Shown here: piece after piece, positions 1 to 8,307 of the stretch
Position numbering within the stretch: position 1 is the first letter of the stretch
How the letters are laid out: each line of letters starts with the position of its first letter
Assembly: GCF_030316135.1 (NCBI RefSeq)
Contig: NZ_CP128185.1
Coordinates: forward strand, 3,162,001-3,226,000
Reading direction: 5' to 3'
DNA: 64,000 nucleotides
Source of the DNA: Aliiglaciecola sp. LCG003
Lineage (GTDB): Bacteria > Pseudomonadota > Gammaproteobacteria > Enterobacterales > Alteromonadaceae
Program-made: the position numbers and the translations under genes
The notes under the pieces: generated by a model
What the model was told of the DNA's origin: nothing
Databases searched by the model: none
Seen by the model: only the letters and a program-made list of their open reading frames with translations

Positions 1-1134
1 ATGAGACAAAGACGCCGCAGCGACTATGGCTGGATCGGTAATATCAACTGAGTGATGCAGTTCATAGCGTTCTTTAAGACCACGTAATATTGCAATAGTG
101 TCTTCGACACTAGGTTGATCGACGATGACTTTTTGGAAACGACGCTCTAGCGCCGCATCTTTTTCAATATATTGGCGGTATTCATCTAACGTGGTTGCCC
201 CCACGCAGTGCAAGTCGCCACGTGCCAATGCTGGTTTGAGCATATTGCCAGCATCCATTGCGCCCTCGCCTTTCCCTGCGCCGACCATGGTATGCAATTC
301 ATCAATAAATAAAATCACCCGCCCTTCTTCTTTGGACAGTTCATTTAGCACCGCTTTGAGTCGTTCTTCAAACTCGCCGCGGTATTTAGCGCCCGCTATC
401 AAGGCTCCCATATCCAATGACAAGACACGCTTATTTTTTAAACCCTCAGGGACTTCTGAATTAATAATACGTTGCGCAAGCCCTTCTACAATGGCAGTTT
501 TACCCACACCCGGCTCACCAATCAATACAGGATTATTTTTTGTTCGACGCTGCAATACTTGAATGGTGCGACGAATTTCTTCATCACGACCTATCACTGG
601 GTCTAATTTGCCCTGCTCAGCACGCTCGGTCAGGTCTGTGGTGAATTTTTCCAAGGCTTGGCGCACATCTTCTGCATTTGGGTCAGTGACTTTCTGACCA
701 CCGCGCATTTTTTCAATGCCTTGCTCTAATTTGCCCTGAGTCACATTTAATTGCTTAAATATCTCCCCCAACTTGCCTTTATCTTCAATTGCCGCCAACA
801 CAAATATTTCTGAGCTGATATATTCATCTTTGCGTTTTTGTGCAATTTTATCGCTCATATTTAGCAATACAATTGAATCTTTACTAAGTTGCACGTCACC
901 GCCAATCCCATCTACACGAGGTAAACGCTCGATGGCTTCTGCTAGCGAAGAGCGCAGCGCATTAACATTGACGCTGGCATTATCGAACAGGGGGCGTATT
1001 GAACCGCCCTCTTGATTCAACAATGCGGTCATTAGGTGAACGGGTTCGATATATTGGTGATCTCTGCCCAACGCGATTGATTGAGCGTCGGAGATAGCCA
1101 TCTGAAATTTACTGGTAAATCTATCTAATCTCAT
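1..1134 (-). CDS. clpB: ATP-dependent chaperone ClpB, N-terminal part (cut by window edge)
   Basis: Cytosolic AAA+ disaggregase that works with DnaK to rescue aggregated proteins after heat stress. The 378 codons in the window cover the Clp N-terminal domain (roughly residues 1-145), the linker, and most of the first nucleotide-binding domain, with Walker A GEPGVGKT near residue 206, Walker [10 protein letters not shown] near 275, and the pore-loop [13 protein letters not shown] segment. The frame runs open off the left edge, so the middle domain and second ATPase domain lie outside. The ATG is preceded by AGGAC with 6 nt spacing. A sigma-32-like promoter lies just upstream. No disruption is seen. 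Confidence 0.96.
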   Translation of the reverse strand, partial: MRLDRFTSKFQMAISDAQSIALGRDHQYIEPVHLMTALLNQEGGSIRPLFDNASVNVNALRSSLAEAIERLPRVDGIGGDVQLSKDSIVLLNMSDKIAQKRKDEYISSEIFVLAAIEDKGKLGEIFKQLNVTQGKLEQGIEKMRGGQKVTDPNAEDVRQALEKFTTDLTERAEQGKLDPVIGRDEEIRRTIQVLQRRTKNNPVLIGEPGVGKTAIVEGLAQRIINSEVPEGLKNKRVLSLDMGALIAGAKYRGEFEERLKAVLNELSKEEGRVILFIDELHTMVGAGKGEGAMDAGNMLKPALARGDLHCVGATTLDEYRQYIEKDAALERRFQKVIVDQPSVEDTIAILRGLKERYELHHSVDITDPAIVAAASLSH

Positions 1135-1166
1135 ATTTGCGTCCTAAAGAATTTACATTACCCCTT

Positions 1167-1195
1167 AGATGGGTCCAACTTATCTATGATTCAAT
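1167..1195 (-). promoter_or_regulatory. sigma-32-type (heat-shock) promoter of clpB
   Basis: On the minus strand TTGAA (1190-1194) is followed after 16 nt by CCCATCT (1167-1173). This fits the sigma-32 consensus CTTGAA-N13-17-CCCATNT. It lies 33 nt upstream of the clpB start, which is a typical heat-shock target, so the assignment rests on both sequence and context. The transcription start is inferred near 1160. Confidence 0.65.
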
Positions 1196-1237
1196 AGATA
1201 ACCCTATGCTTGCTTGATCTAGATCACAATTTTAGCG

Positions 1238-2017
1238 CTATTTTTCGAGGTAAATAGCGCTGATGAAACGACCCGTTTGGGCCGCGCCGTTGTGCTGGCC
1301 GTGGCGGTGGGAGTAAAACAACTGATGATTTTGATAAGTACAAATATTTTCGCTGTGAATTTGGCTTAATCCCAAAGACTCACAAATGGCTGTGACTATT
1401 TCTATCAAACTGCATTGGTACTTGGCCACTCCAGTTAAGCTATTGGCAACGTGAATAAAAGCGTTGGGATAGCCAGTAAAAGCCTGTTTAACCTCTTCAC
1501 CTACTTCGAAGTGCTGTTGCGAAATATGTGGACCAACCCATAAAGTAAGGGTGTCGGTAGGACACTGCATAGCCTTTATACTATTTTGCAACACCCCATT
1601 AGCTAATCCCCGCCACCCTGCATGCACGGCAGTAACGCAGGTAGCAGCTTGATTTGTAATTAAGATTGGCAAACAATCAGCTGTCATTACCGCACAGACT
1701 AGCTGCTTGTTTTGGGTCATGCTAGCATCAGCCTTAGCAGTTTCACCAGATAAAAAATACTGCTCTGATAGAGAGATACAACGACTGCTATGAACTTGCT
1801 GCAACCATGCTATTTTATTCGCTAAAGGCAATCTGCTGCGATTAGCCTCGACTCTGGCTGAGTGGTCACCCACATGAGTCGCCAAATTAAACGAGTCATA
1901 TGGTTGACGACTGACACCATTTAGGCGATTAGTATAAAAAGCGTTGACGCCATCAGGCAATGCCCAATTAGGCTTAATTACATTTTCTGTGGTTAATTTA
2001 GTCTTCGTCAAATCCAT
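1238..2017 (-). CDS. pgeF: Peptidoglycan editing factor PgeF (YfiH, laccase-domain family)
   Basis: 259 residues, the usual size for the YfiH/DUF152 family. Members bind zinc and were first described as polyphenol oxidases; in E. coli PgeF removes wrongly incorporated L-Ser from peptidoglycan precursors. The conserved zinc ligands are visible as His in LQQVHSS, Cys in TADCLP and His in AVHAGWRGL, and the C-terminus has the usual YSHRHG motif. The gene overlaps the 3' end of rluD by 20 bp, so translation is probably coupled; the ATG has no clear ribosome binding site. rluD-pgeF-clpB is a common order in gammaproteobacteria. Confidence 0.92.
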   Translation of the reverse strand: MDLTKTKLTTENVIKPNWALPDGVNAFYTNRLNGVSRQPYDSFNLATHVGDHSARVEANRSRLPLANKIAWLQQVHSSRCISLSEQYFLSGETAKADASMTQNKQLVCAVMTADCLPILITNQAATCVTAVHAGWRGLANGVLQNSIKAMQCPTDTLTLWVGPHISQQHFEVGEEVKQAFTGYPNAFIHVANSLTGVAKYQCSLIEIVTAICESLGLSQIHSENICTYQNHQLFYSHRHGQHNGAAQTGRFISAIYLEK

Positions 2018-2981
2018 GTTCGAGTGTATCCGCCTTTAATACCTCTAAAAGTTCGCACATATCCTCTGGTAGTGGTGCTTTCCAGCTCATCCACTCACCT
2101 GTAATAGGATGGGCTAGTTCTAATTGAATAGCATGTAATGCCTGACGTTTGAAACCTCTTAACATAGCAATCATTTCTGGCCCGCTAGCTTTGGGGAGTC
2201 TGGGGCGACCACCGTAAAGGTTGTCTCCTACCAGAGGATAGCGCAGATGCGCCATATGCACTCTGATCTGATGAGTTCGACCGGACTCAAGTTTAAGACG
2301 CAAGTGCGTATGGGCTCGAAACTTGTCTTTAACCCGATAATGGGTCACAGCTGGTTTACCTGACTCTCTAATTGCCATGCTAGTGCGTTTGGTAGGATGT
2401 CGCCCTATAGGTGCGTCAACCACTCCACCAGCAACCATAGTGCCATATACAACGGCCTCATATTCGCGGCTAATCTCGCGGGCTTGTAGAGCTTCAACTA
2501 AGTGTGTCTGGGCCGGTACAGTCTTCGCTACTACCATCAAGCCAGTAGTGTCTTTGTCGAGTCGATGTACGATTCCTGCCCTTGGTACATTTGCCACTTC
2601 AGGTGCGTGACTAAGCAAGGCATTTAGCACAGTGCCGTCGGCGTTGCCTGCGCCTGGGTGTACAACTAAATCAGCGGGCTTATTAATAACTAGTATGTGT
2701 TCATCTTCGTAAACAATATTTAGCTCTATCGATTGAGCTTCATGGCTGACTTGAATTTCAAGAGTCGCATCTATTTCAATTTGTTCTTCACCAAATACTT
2801 TTTCTTTAGGTTTATCCCAAACGACACCGTTTACTTTAACATTTCCAGCCAATATCCAATCTTTTATGCGAGATCTTGAATAATCTGGGAACATTTCGGC
2901 TAAAGCTTGATCTAACCGTTTGCCCATAAGTATTTCGGGCACTGCCGCGCTCAGTTGAACGGCTTGTTGTTGGATTGACAT
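1998..2981 (-). CDS. rluD: 23S rRNA pseudouridine(1911/1915/1917) synthase RluD
   Basis: Makes the three pseudouridines in helix 69 of 23S rRNA. An N-terminal S4 RNA-binding domain (RLDQALAEMFPDYSRSR, near residues 20-75) precedes the RluA-type catalytic domain with the HRLDKDTTGLMV motif, whose Asp is the catalytic residue. I place the start at the internal ATG (327 residues, matching the usual RluD length, with AGGAC 10 nt upstream) rather than at an upstream ATG that would add 11 residues. It is divergent from bamD and overlaps pgeF downstream, an arrangement known from E. coli. Confidence 0.95.
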   Translation of the reverse strand: MSIQQQAVQLSAAVPEILMGKRLDQALAEMFPDYSRSRIKDWILAGNVKVNGVVWDKPKEKVFGEEQIEIDATLEIQVSHEAQSIELNIVYEDEHILVINKPADLVVHPGAGNADGTVLNALLSHAPEVANVPRAGIVHRLDKDTTGLMVVAKTVPAQTHLVEALQAREISREYEAVVYGTMVAGGVVDAPIGRHPTKRTSMAIRESGKPAVTHYRVKDKFRAHTHLRLKLESGRTHQIRVHMAHLRYPLVGDNLYGGRPRLPKASGPEMIAMLRGFKRQALHAIQLELAHPITGEWMSWKAPLPEDMCELLEVLKADTLEHGFDED

Positions 2982-3137
2982 GTAAAATATGGTCCTGTTA
3001 ATGAATGACTGCAATTCGCAATAAAAAGTGCATCACAAAGATCCCTAAGGTAGAATGCTTCGGATCAATGAATTAATATAAGTGGAGTTTAGCGGATTTT
3101 TACCTTCGGCTGAATCCTAATAAAGAATAAGAGTACC

Positions 3138-3905
3138 ATGACATTTAAAAATTCATTCTATAAACTAGTTTTAATATTATCAGTTGTCGGCCTTTATGGT
3201 TGTTCTTCCTCACCTGATAGTGAAGAAATTTTACTCGGCAACCGCAGTGAAAGCGCTTTGTATGAAGAAGCAAAGAAAACGATGGCGCAAGGAAATTTTA
3301 ACGCAGCCACGACGATTTTAAGTACTCTGGACTCTAGATACCCTTTCGGTCCTCACTCCCACCAAGTTCAGTTGGATTTGATCTACGCCTACTACAAGGT
3401 AGGTAAGACAGATGAAACTATCGCAACCATCGACCGTTTCGTTCGCCTTAATCCAAATCATTCCGATGTGGATTATGCTCTGTACATGAGAGGGTTAACC
3501 AATATGGATGCAGATAAAAATTTGTTCCAAGAAATGGTAGGCATAGACCGTTCTGACCGCGACCCCTCCCGCTCTAGAGATGCATTCGATGATTTTAGAC
3601 GTTTGATAAATAAGTTTCCAGATAGCAAATATGCGGCTGATGCCAAGAAACGTATGGTTTTTATCAAAAACCGTCTAGCCAAATATGAAATTGCTATAGC
3701 GCGATTTTATATGCGTCGCGAAGCCTTTGTCGCTGCTGCTAACCGTGGTCGCTATGTTTTGGAGTACTACCCAGATTCAACTGAAATTCAGCAGGCATTA
3801 GAAATCATGGTTGAATGTTATGAGCAATTGGATTTACCAGATTTGAAGAAAAATGCGCTGAAAACATTGCGCTTGAACTACCCTGATAGTCAATACTCAA
3901 GCTAG
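3138..3905 (+). CDS. bamD: Outer membrane assembly lipoprotein BamD
   Basis: Essential periplasm-facing lipoprotein of the beta-barrel assembly (BAM) complex. The 255-residue product has a lipoprotein signal peptide ending in the lipobox VGLYGC with the acylated Cys near residue 22, followed by tetratricopeptide repeats (ALYEEAKKTMAQGNF and DYALYMRGLTN regions) that bind BamA and BamC. Length and motif order fit the family (E. coli 245 residues). It is divergent from rluD and ends before a strong terminator. Confidence 0.95.
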   Translation: MTFKNSFYKLVLILSVVGLYGCSSSPDSEEILLGNRSESALYEEAKKTMAQGNFNAATTILSTLDSRYPFGPHSHQVQLDLIYAYYKVGKTDETIATIDRFVRLNPNHSDVDYALYMRGLTNMDADKNLFQEMVGIDRSDRDPSRSRDAFDDFRRLINKFPDSKYAADAKKRMVFIKNRLAKYEIAIARFYMRREAFVAAANRGRYVLEYYPDSTEIQQALEIMVECYEQLDLPDLKKNALKTLRLNYPDSQYSS

Positions 3906-3934
3906 GAATACGTTCCACTAGTGTTGACTCAGTA

Positions 3935-3972
3935 AACCCCTTGAAGATAGAAATAACTCAAGGGGTTTTTTA
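3935..3972. terminator. Bidirectional terminator between bamD and the anti-sigma gene
   Basis: A 10-bp perfect stem (AACCCCTTGA / TCAAGGGGTT) with a 13-nt loop and a run of T on the plus side. It sits between two convergent genes and its 3' edge touches the stop codon of the minus-strand anti-sigma gene. Confidence 0.85.
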
Positions 3973-4653
3973 TTTGGTGTTAAAAAACAAATGACTGAAT
4001 GGATTTAACAAGCGTGCGATGCCAGAAGTAAAGTGTAATGGTGCGTCGACAATTGAAAATACTAAACACCCCTCACTGGCTTCAGAATAAGGAGCATGAG
4101 TATTCTCCCCACCCATTAGAATGAAATCGCCAGTATCGTAGTCAGACATACCATCACTGAATTCGCCGTTTATAACTAGCGTCAGTTCGGTACCTCTATG
4201 AGTATGTTCTGGGACTCTTCCGCCTTTTTGCATATAGATAAAGTTAGCTTTACCTATGGGACCTAAATCGACAGGAGCTTGCCAAAGATTACCAAGCAAA
4301 TGTGAAAAATTACCGGTTTTAGCAATAAAACGTCTCAATGTACGTGGCAATTTAAATTGCCTACCGTCCAATTCAATCGACTCAACCAGCGGTTGACCTC
4401 GACTAGCTTGATCGAAAGTGATTTGTTCCGCTGCGGGTAATTTAGTGATATCAGATAGCATAGTACCAAAATCAATGCGCTCAGCTTCTACTTCAAATAT
4501 TCCTTCACCGATGCTGCTTTCTAACAACTCGATGCGGCCTCTGCATTTGGGACACATATCTTTGTGAGCAGAGATCATCAACGCCATTGCGGGGGCAGAA
4601 TTGCCTTCGACGAAGTCGATTAGCTGCAATTGGTTAGGGTGGAAATTAATCAT
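3970..4653 (-). CDS. chrR: ChrR-family zinc anti-sigma factor with C-terminal cupin
   Basis: Holds its partner ECF sigma factor inactive until singlet oxygen or related oxidants trigger release. The N-terminal zinc anti-sigma domain carries His5 and the HxxxCxxC motif (His30, Cys34, Cys37), matching the layout of Rhodobacter ChrR. The C-terminal half is a cupin with the metal-binding pattern PEHTHRGTE and a later GENTHAP, the part needed for the singlet-oxygen response in ChrR. 227 residues is normal. It overlaps the sigma gene by 8 bp, so the two are translated together. Confidence 0.9.
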   Translation of the reverse strand: MINFHPNQLQLIDFVEGNSAPAMALMISAHKDMCPKCRGRIELLESSIGEGIFEVEAERIDFGTMLSDITKLPAAEQITFDQASRGQPLVESIELDGRQFKLPRTLRRFIAKTGNFSHLLGNLWQAPVDLGPIGKANFIYMQKGGRVPEHTHRGTELTLVINGEFSDGMSDYDTGDFILMGGENTHAPYSEASEGCLVFSIVDAPLHFTSGIARLLNPFSHLFFNTK

Positions 4654-5260
4654 CGTCGTTCAACATCTCTTTCAATCTTTGTAGGGCTAATCGGGTTCTC
4701 GATTTTACCGTACCAAGGGGGATCCCTAGTTCATCCGCAACTTCTTGCTGCGATTTACCTTCGACATATATAGCTTCTATAACCACTCTTTGCTTATCTG
4801 GAAGGGTTTCAAAAAGGGTCGATACCTGCTGTAAGGTAATCTGATGATCTATAGACACTTCATTGACATCAGCAGTTTGCTCGCACAGTACAGGCCAAAG
4901 ATCGTCAGAACATATATCTTCCTTGCGATTTCTTTGCTTGCGTAACATGTCGAAGCGAATATTTCTGGCAATGGTGAAGATCCACGTAGAAGGTGAACCT
5001 TTTTCAGCATTAAATAAGTGCGCCTTTTGCCAAACATTTGACATTGTATCTTGCACCAGCTCCATCGCTAGCGCTTCATTACCAATTTGCTTTAACGCAT
5101 AAGAACGTAAACGCGGGGCGAAGTAGCCAAACACTTTAGAAAATGAGCGTGTACATCTATCTTCTGCGACTATCTGCAAATACTGAGACATCTCTTCGGC
5201 ACACTCTTTTGGCCGCGGCGTTTCCGAGCGATTTTCTTCCAATGGGATTCCGACTAACAT
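4646..5260 (-). CDS. rpoE: ECF RNA polymerase sigma factor, ECF11/RpoE (ChrR-linked) type
   Basis: Directs RNA polymerase to photo-oxidative-stress genes and is controlled by the ChrR-type protein encoded next. Region 2 covers roughly residues 45-110 (ALAMELVQDTMSNVWQ) and region 4 the C-terminal part, with the helix-turn-helix SQQEVADELGIPLGTVKSR. The start chosen has GGTG-type pairing a few nt upstream; an internal ATG at codon 24 would give a 181-residue protein closer to some relatives but has a weaker ribosome binding site. This is not the sigma-E of the rseABC envelope-stress system. A TGATCC promoter just upstream suggests autoregulation. Confidence 0.9.
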   Translation of the reverse strand: MLVGIPLEENRSETPRPKECAEEMSQYLQIVAEDRCTRSFSKVFGYFAPRLRSYALKQIGNEALAMELVQDTMSNVWQKAHLFNAEKGSPSTWIFTIARNIRFDMLRKQRNRKEDICSDDLWPVLCEQTADVNEVSIDHQITLQQVSTLFETLPDKQRVVIEAIYVEGKSQQEVADELGIPLGTVKSRTRLALQRLKEMLNDDD

Positions 5261-5291
5261 GCACCTTCACCTGAATTTGTTAACTTCAGAA

Positions 5292-5320
5292 TTTATACGT
5301 GCTTTGACTGAAAGGGATCA
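5292..5320 (-). promoter_or_regulatory. Autoregulatory ECF11-type promoter (TGATCC -35) of the sigma/chrR operon
   Basis: On the minus strand TGATCC (5315-5320) is followed after 17 nt by TATAAA, with CGTATAA across the -10 (5292-5299). TGATCC is the known -35 element of RpoE/ChrR-controlled promoters in Rhodobacter. It lies about 30 nt upstream of the sigma start codon, and the TGA of the -35 is also the stop codon of the upstream LON-domain gene. Confidence 0.7.
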
Positions 5321-5899
5321 CTCTACCAGTTGAGAAAGAAATTCGACAGCATTAACGCAGTCTTTTTGAGCCAAAAACTTTTGTTTTTGCTCTGCCGGAA
5401 CAGGTAATAATTCGAGCCAGCGATAGATGACCCACAAAGGGTTACTGAATTCCGGCTTTGGATAAAGCGCATTTACCTCTGGGTATTTAACAAATATCTC
5501 TTGAAGTCGAGTATGCATGGGTGCGAGGGTGTCAATATCTAGATCGCAGGACCAGTCATCTTGCCATTGACATTGTCCCACCCGCAAACCGTCATCTTGC
5601 GATTCTATTGCATCTATAGTGACACATCGATGCCCTTGAACTTTGATGCCCAACAAGCCGTCTTCCAACAGGTCGAAGTCCACCACCGTGGCATAGGTTC
5701 CCACTGGGTATATGTGTTGATTGAGCTGTTTGTTGCCTTGAGAATTGAGCATACAAATGATGAACCCCGTCTGATTAGCACAGGCTTCTTTTACCATCCG
5801 GATATAGCGCGGTTCAAAAATTCGCAACGACATCATGCCACCAGGCAATAAATGCGCAGACAAAGGAAACAAAGGTGCCGAAAAAATGTTGGAGCCCAA
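5318..5899 (-). CDS. LON N-terminal substrate-binding domain protein
   Basis: 193 residues consisting of a single LON N-terminal (PF02190-type) domain: LFPLSAHLLPGGMMSLRIFEPRYIRMV at the start is diagnostic, and no AAA+ or protease domain follows. Such stand-alone proteins may bind substrates for proteolysis, but no firm role is known. The start codon is TTG with AAGAGGA 8 nt upstream. Its stop codon overlaps the ECF promoter downstream, so readthrough from this gene could also feed the sigma operon. Confidence 0.82.
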   Translation of the reverse strand: MGSNIFSAPLFPLSAHLLPGGMMSLRIFEPRYIRMVKEACANQTGFIICMLNSQGNKQLNQHIYPVGTYATVVDFDLLEDGLLGIKVQGHRCVTIDAIESQDDGLRVGQCQWQDDWSCDLDIDTLAPMHTRLQEIFVKYPEVNALYPKPEFSNPLWVIYRWLELLPVPAEQKQKFLAQKDCVNAVEFLSQLVE

Positions 5900-6091
5900 A
5901 ATAATATTCCTCTTAACGATTCATAGAACTTTACGACACTCAAAGGAGTTTGGATCGAATTAATTGAGTTAGTTAAGTCAATAGGCATAACACTAAAATG
6001 CACAATCCAGTAAATAAGCATATCGCATTTACCTAGTTGAGGCTAAAACAGAGGTACGGTGGTTTAAAATAACGCCCTTACGCTAATTTGA

Positions 6092-6118
6092 GTTGTCAGA
6101 CATAGCCTGGCAGTGAGG
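6092..6118. repeat. 27-bp direct repeat, copy 1
   Basis: Begins GTTGTCAGACATAGCC and ends GGCAGTGAGG. Identical over 27 bp to the copy at 6151-6177, with starts 59 bp apart. Each copy contains the near-palindrome GCCTGGC. Confidence 0.9.
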
Positions 6119-6150
6119 TCATACGAGACAGGGTTACAGGGGTATAAATG

Positions 6151-6177
6151 GTTGTCAGACATAGCCTGGCAGTGAGG
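6151..6177. repeat. 27-bp direct repeat, copy 2
   Basis: Perfect copy of 6092-6118. Bases flanking the two copies differ, so the duplicated unit is exactly 27 bp. It lies about 250 bp upstream of the LON-domain gene. Confidence 0.9.
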
Positions 6178-6243
6178 AGCATTTTAATGTCAAATAAGGC
6201 CAACAATAAATAAAATGTAAAGCCAAAAAACTGAGGATTAAAT

Positions 6244-7170
6244 TTATTCAACCACGGAAATAGGTTTTGAATACATAGGCTTGCCTTGATTTATAGAAAT
6301 TTCGACCCGTCGATTGCGACTCCGATCACCATTATTTTCATTTGTCGATAACGGCGCTGTATCGGCTTTGCCGACAACGATCATTCGTTGTTCATCAAAT
6401 CCGGTCGCCCGACGTATTTCTTCCGCCACAGCCACTGCACGTTGCGCGGAAAGGTCCCAATTGGAACGATATAGCTCATTGGAGATTTGTTGACTGTCAC
6501 TGTGCCCTGAAATTTCAATCTCGCCAGGGACATCACCTAAAAGCTCACCAATGTTCTTTAATATAGGTTTAAATTGCGGTTGTAAGAATGCTGACCCCGC
6601 TGAAAATGAGCCTTGTTCTCTGATCCGAATAATGATTTGCTGTCCCAAAGACTCCATTTCAATAGAGCCGTCTAAGATTTGTTTTTCCAACTGCTGAGCA
6701 ACTTTTTTCATCATCTCATTAGTTTGTTGCTGGGTAGCTTGCATCTGTGCTGTACTAGCCGCTTGGTCGGTGGCGGTTTGCTGGGCAGAGCCGCCACGTT
6801 GTTCACCCCGTTGTTTTTGACGTCCGCCGGCAGAATCCTCATCACCCGCTTGAAATTCAAGCATTTCTTGAGTCATATCGATTGTTTGCTGCTGGATATT
6901 TTCAATTGGAGTGGGGTCCGGTTTCCCTGGTCTAAACTCCATTGCGATAACGCTTGTACCTTTGGGAATGTCTTTGACTTCAATTTTATTTTGCACACCA
7001 AAGGCAAACTTCATTGAACCGGCGATTTGTTTAAACTTCAGTACGTCCATTTCAGAAAAAGCCAGTAATAAAACAAAGAAACACATCAGCAGTGACATCA
7101 AGTCTGCGAAAGTTCCCATCCAAGCCGGAAGTCCTTCAGGTGGACACTTTGGACATTCCTGCTCAGCCAT
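6244..7170 (-). CDS. pomB: Sodium-type flagellar stator protein PomB (MotB family)
   Basis: Anchors the sodium-driven stator to peptidoglycan. Residues about 16-36 form the single membrane helix, with the ion-binding Asp in GTFADLMSLLMCFF; the following SEMDVLKFKQIAGSMKFAFG is characteristic of PomB rather than proton-type MotB. A low-complexity Gln/Gly-rich linker (about 110-160) precedes the OmpA-like peptidoglycan-binding domain (ISGHSDSQQ...LSAQRAVAVAEEI). 308 residues fits. It starts 2 nt after the pomA stop, with a good ribosome binding site inside the end of pomA. Confidence 0.94.
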   Translation of the reverse strand: MAEQECPKCPPEGLPAWMGTFADLMSLLMCFFVLLLAFSEMDVLKFKQIAGSMKFAFGVQNKIEVKDIPKGTSVIAMEFRPGKPDPTPIENIQQQTIDMTQEMLEFQAGDEDSAGGRQKQRGEQRGGSAQQTATDQAASTAQMQATQQQTNEMMKKVAQQLEKQILDGSIEMESLGQQIIIRIREQGSFSAGSAFLQPQFKPILKNIGELLGDVPGEIEISGHSDSQQISNELYRSNWDLSAQRAVAVAEEIRRATGFDEQRMIVVGKADTAPLSTNENNGDRSRNRRVEISINQGKPMYSKPISVVE

Positions 7171-7172
7171 TA

Positions 7173-7937
7173 CTACTCTTCCTCAGCGGCGCTGCCGCGC
7201 TTATTAGCAGCCAAATAGCTCTTCAAAATACCTTCGATGACACGGGGATTTTGCCCATCAGCAATACCAATGATGCCATCCAACACCAAACTTTGATTGA
7301 TCTTTTCCTCAATCGCACGATTACCTAGTTTTACGGCAATCGGCAAACACACTATGTTAGCGAAAAATGCGCCGTACAAGGTGGTTAATAGAGCCACCGC
7401 CATTGCAGGTCCAATCGCTTTGGGGTCATCCATGTTTGAGAGCATGGCAACCAACCCAATTAAGGTACCTATCATACCCATAGCGGGTGCGACGTCACCC
7501 ATACCTTTGTAAATAGTCGCCCCAAACTCATGGCGTTCGGTGGTCATTGCGATGTCTTTGGCTAGGGTATCTCTTACTACATCCACATCGTGACCATCCA
7601 CCAGCATATCGACCCCTTTTTGCATAAAGGCGTTTTCTATTTCAGCCTCTTCAAGGGCTAAAAAACCACCTTTTCGAGCAGCATCGGCCATTTCAACGAT
7701 TTTTTGAATCAAGTCATCTGGCGATTCAATTTTAAACATAAATGCTTTTGCAGCGATTTTACCAGCTCCAAAGAATTGGCCCAGAGAAAATTGCGAAAGC
7801 ACAACAAACAACGTTCCGCCGAATACAATTAGTATGGATGGCACATTCATAAACATGCTGAGATCTCCACCCAACACCATGGCCATAAAAACAAAACCAA
7901 TTGCACCAAGCATACCTATAAGGGTTGCTAAATCCAC
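7173..7937 (-). CDS. pomA: Sodium-type flagellar stator protein PomA (MotA family)
   Basis: Ion-conducting partner of PomB with four membrane helices (two near the N-terminus, two at about 155-215) and a large cytoplasmic loop that touches the rotor. GDVAPAMGMIGTLIGLVAML is the classic MotA/PomA third-helix signature. I start at GTG (7937), giving a 254-residue protein beginning VDLATLIG, which aligns with MDLATL of Vibrio PomA and has GGAGG 5 nt upstream. A TTG seven codons earlier would bury that ribosome binding site in coding sequence. Its neighbours xseB-ispA-dxs, divergent, are also found beside pomAB in Vibrio. Confidence 0.94.
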   Translation of the reverse strand: MDLATLIGMLGAIGFVFMAMVLGGDLSMFMNVPSILIVFGGTLFVVLSQFSLGQFFGAGKIAAKAFMFKIESPDDLIQKIVEMADAARKGGFLALEEAEIENAFMQKGVDMLVDGHDVDVVRDTLAKDIAMTTERHEFGATIYKGMGDVAPAMGMIGTLIGLVAMLSNMDDPKAIGPAMAVALLTTLYGAFFANIVCLPIAVKLGNRAIEEKINQSLVLDGIIGIADGQNPRVIEGILKSYLAANKRGSAAEEE

Positions 7938-8307
7938 ACTGTCCTCCAAAGACGCCAAATACTTTGCGAAACCCCGTTTCGAGCAAACTATTTTACAATG
8001 CTACTTGACTTGATAAGTCACTGAAATATTCAATTTTATCGGCTATAGATTACAAATCTGAAGCAATAATTATTTAACCCTACTCTAGGTTCATTAAACC
8101 ATAGCATATTCCTAACTTCAGTATAATAAATAGCACCTAATTGTAGATTAAAATCTAACACTGTAATGCAATAACACCTCAACTTATATTTTGAGCTCTA
8201 AACCTAGGTTGAGCAACGATTTAACAGGCAAAATCAATTGACCCTAATAGGTGCGTCAGGTATCTTTCAAGGCTTAAATTTTCCCGCCACTAGGACCTCC
8301 AACACAA
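7938..8307. other. Divergent intergenic region between pomA and xseB
   Basis: 370 bp, AT-rich. It contains a sigma-28-like promoter reading toward pomA (listed separately) and presumably the xseB promoter. A short palindrome TAGATT-AA-AATCTA is also present. No credible coding sequence was seen. Confidence 0.6.
8036..8062 (-). promoter_or_regulatory. Sigma-28 (FliA)-type promoter of pomAB
   Basis: On the minus strand GCCGATAA (8036-8043) is a perfect match to the flagellar sigma-28 -10 element. Eleven nt upstream is TTCAGATT (8055-8062), a 5/8 match to the TAAAGTTT -35. It points at pomA with a leader of about 90 nt. Stator genes are late flagellar genes in Vibrio, which supports the call. 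Confidence 0.6.

Larger units (their letters stand above)
5900..6243. other. Intergenic region with a 27-bp direct repeat pair
   Basis: 344 bp between pomB (stop side) and the LON-domain gene (start side), both leftward. It must hold the promoter of the LON gene. The only clear structure is a pair of identical 27-bp repeats, listed separately. No convincing open reading frame or strong terminator was seen. Confidence 0.6.

Noticed and set aside
3062-3067. Second TGATCC (minus strand) upstream of rluD as an ECF promoter
   Set aside because: The sequence 17-18 nt downstream (GGATCT) is not a -10 element.
5833-6021. 62-codon minus-strand frame before the LON-domain gene
   Set aside because: It overlaps the better-supported TTG-started LON gene in another frame and contains no recognisable motif.
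6092-6177. CRISPR array or integron attC site at the 27-bp repeats
   Set aside because: There are only two copies, no cas or integrase gene is nearby, and the ends do not fit the attC core GTTRRRY/RYYYAAC.
7938-7958. TTG start of pomA
   Set aside because: The Shine-Dalgarno GGAGG would lie inside the coding sequence, and Vibrio PomA begins at the position of the GTG.
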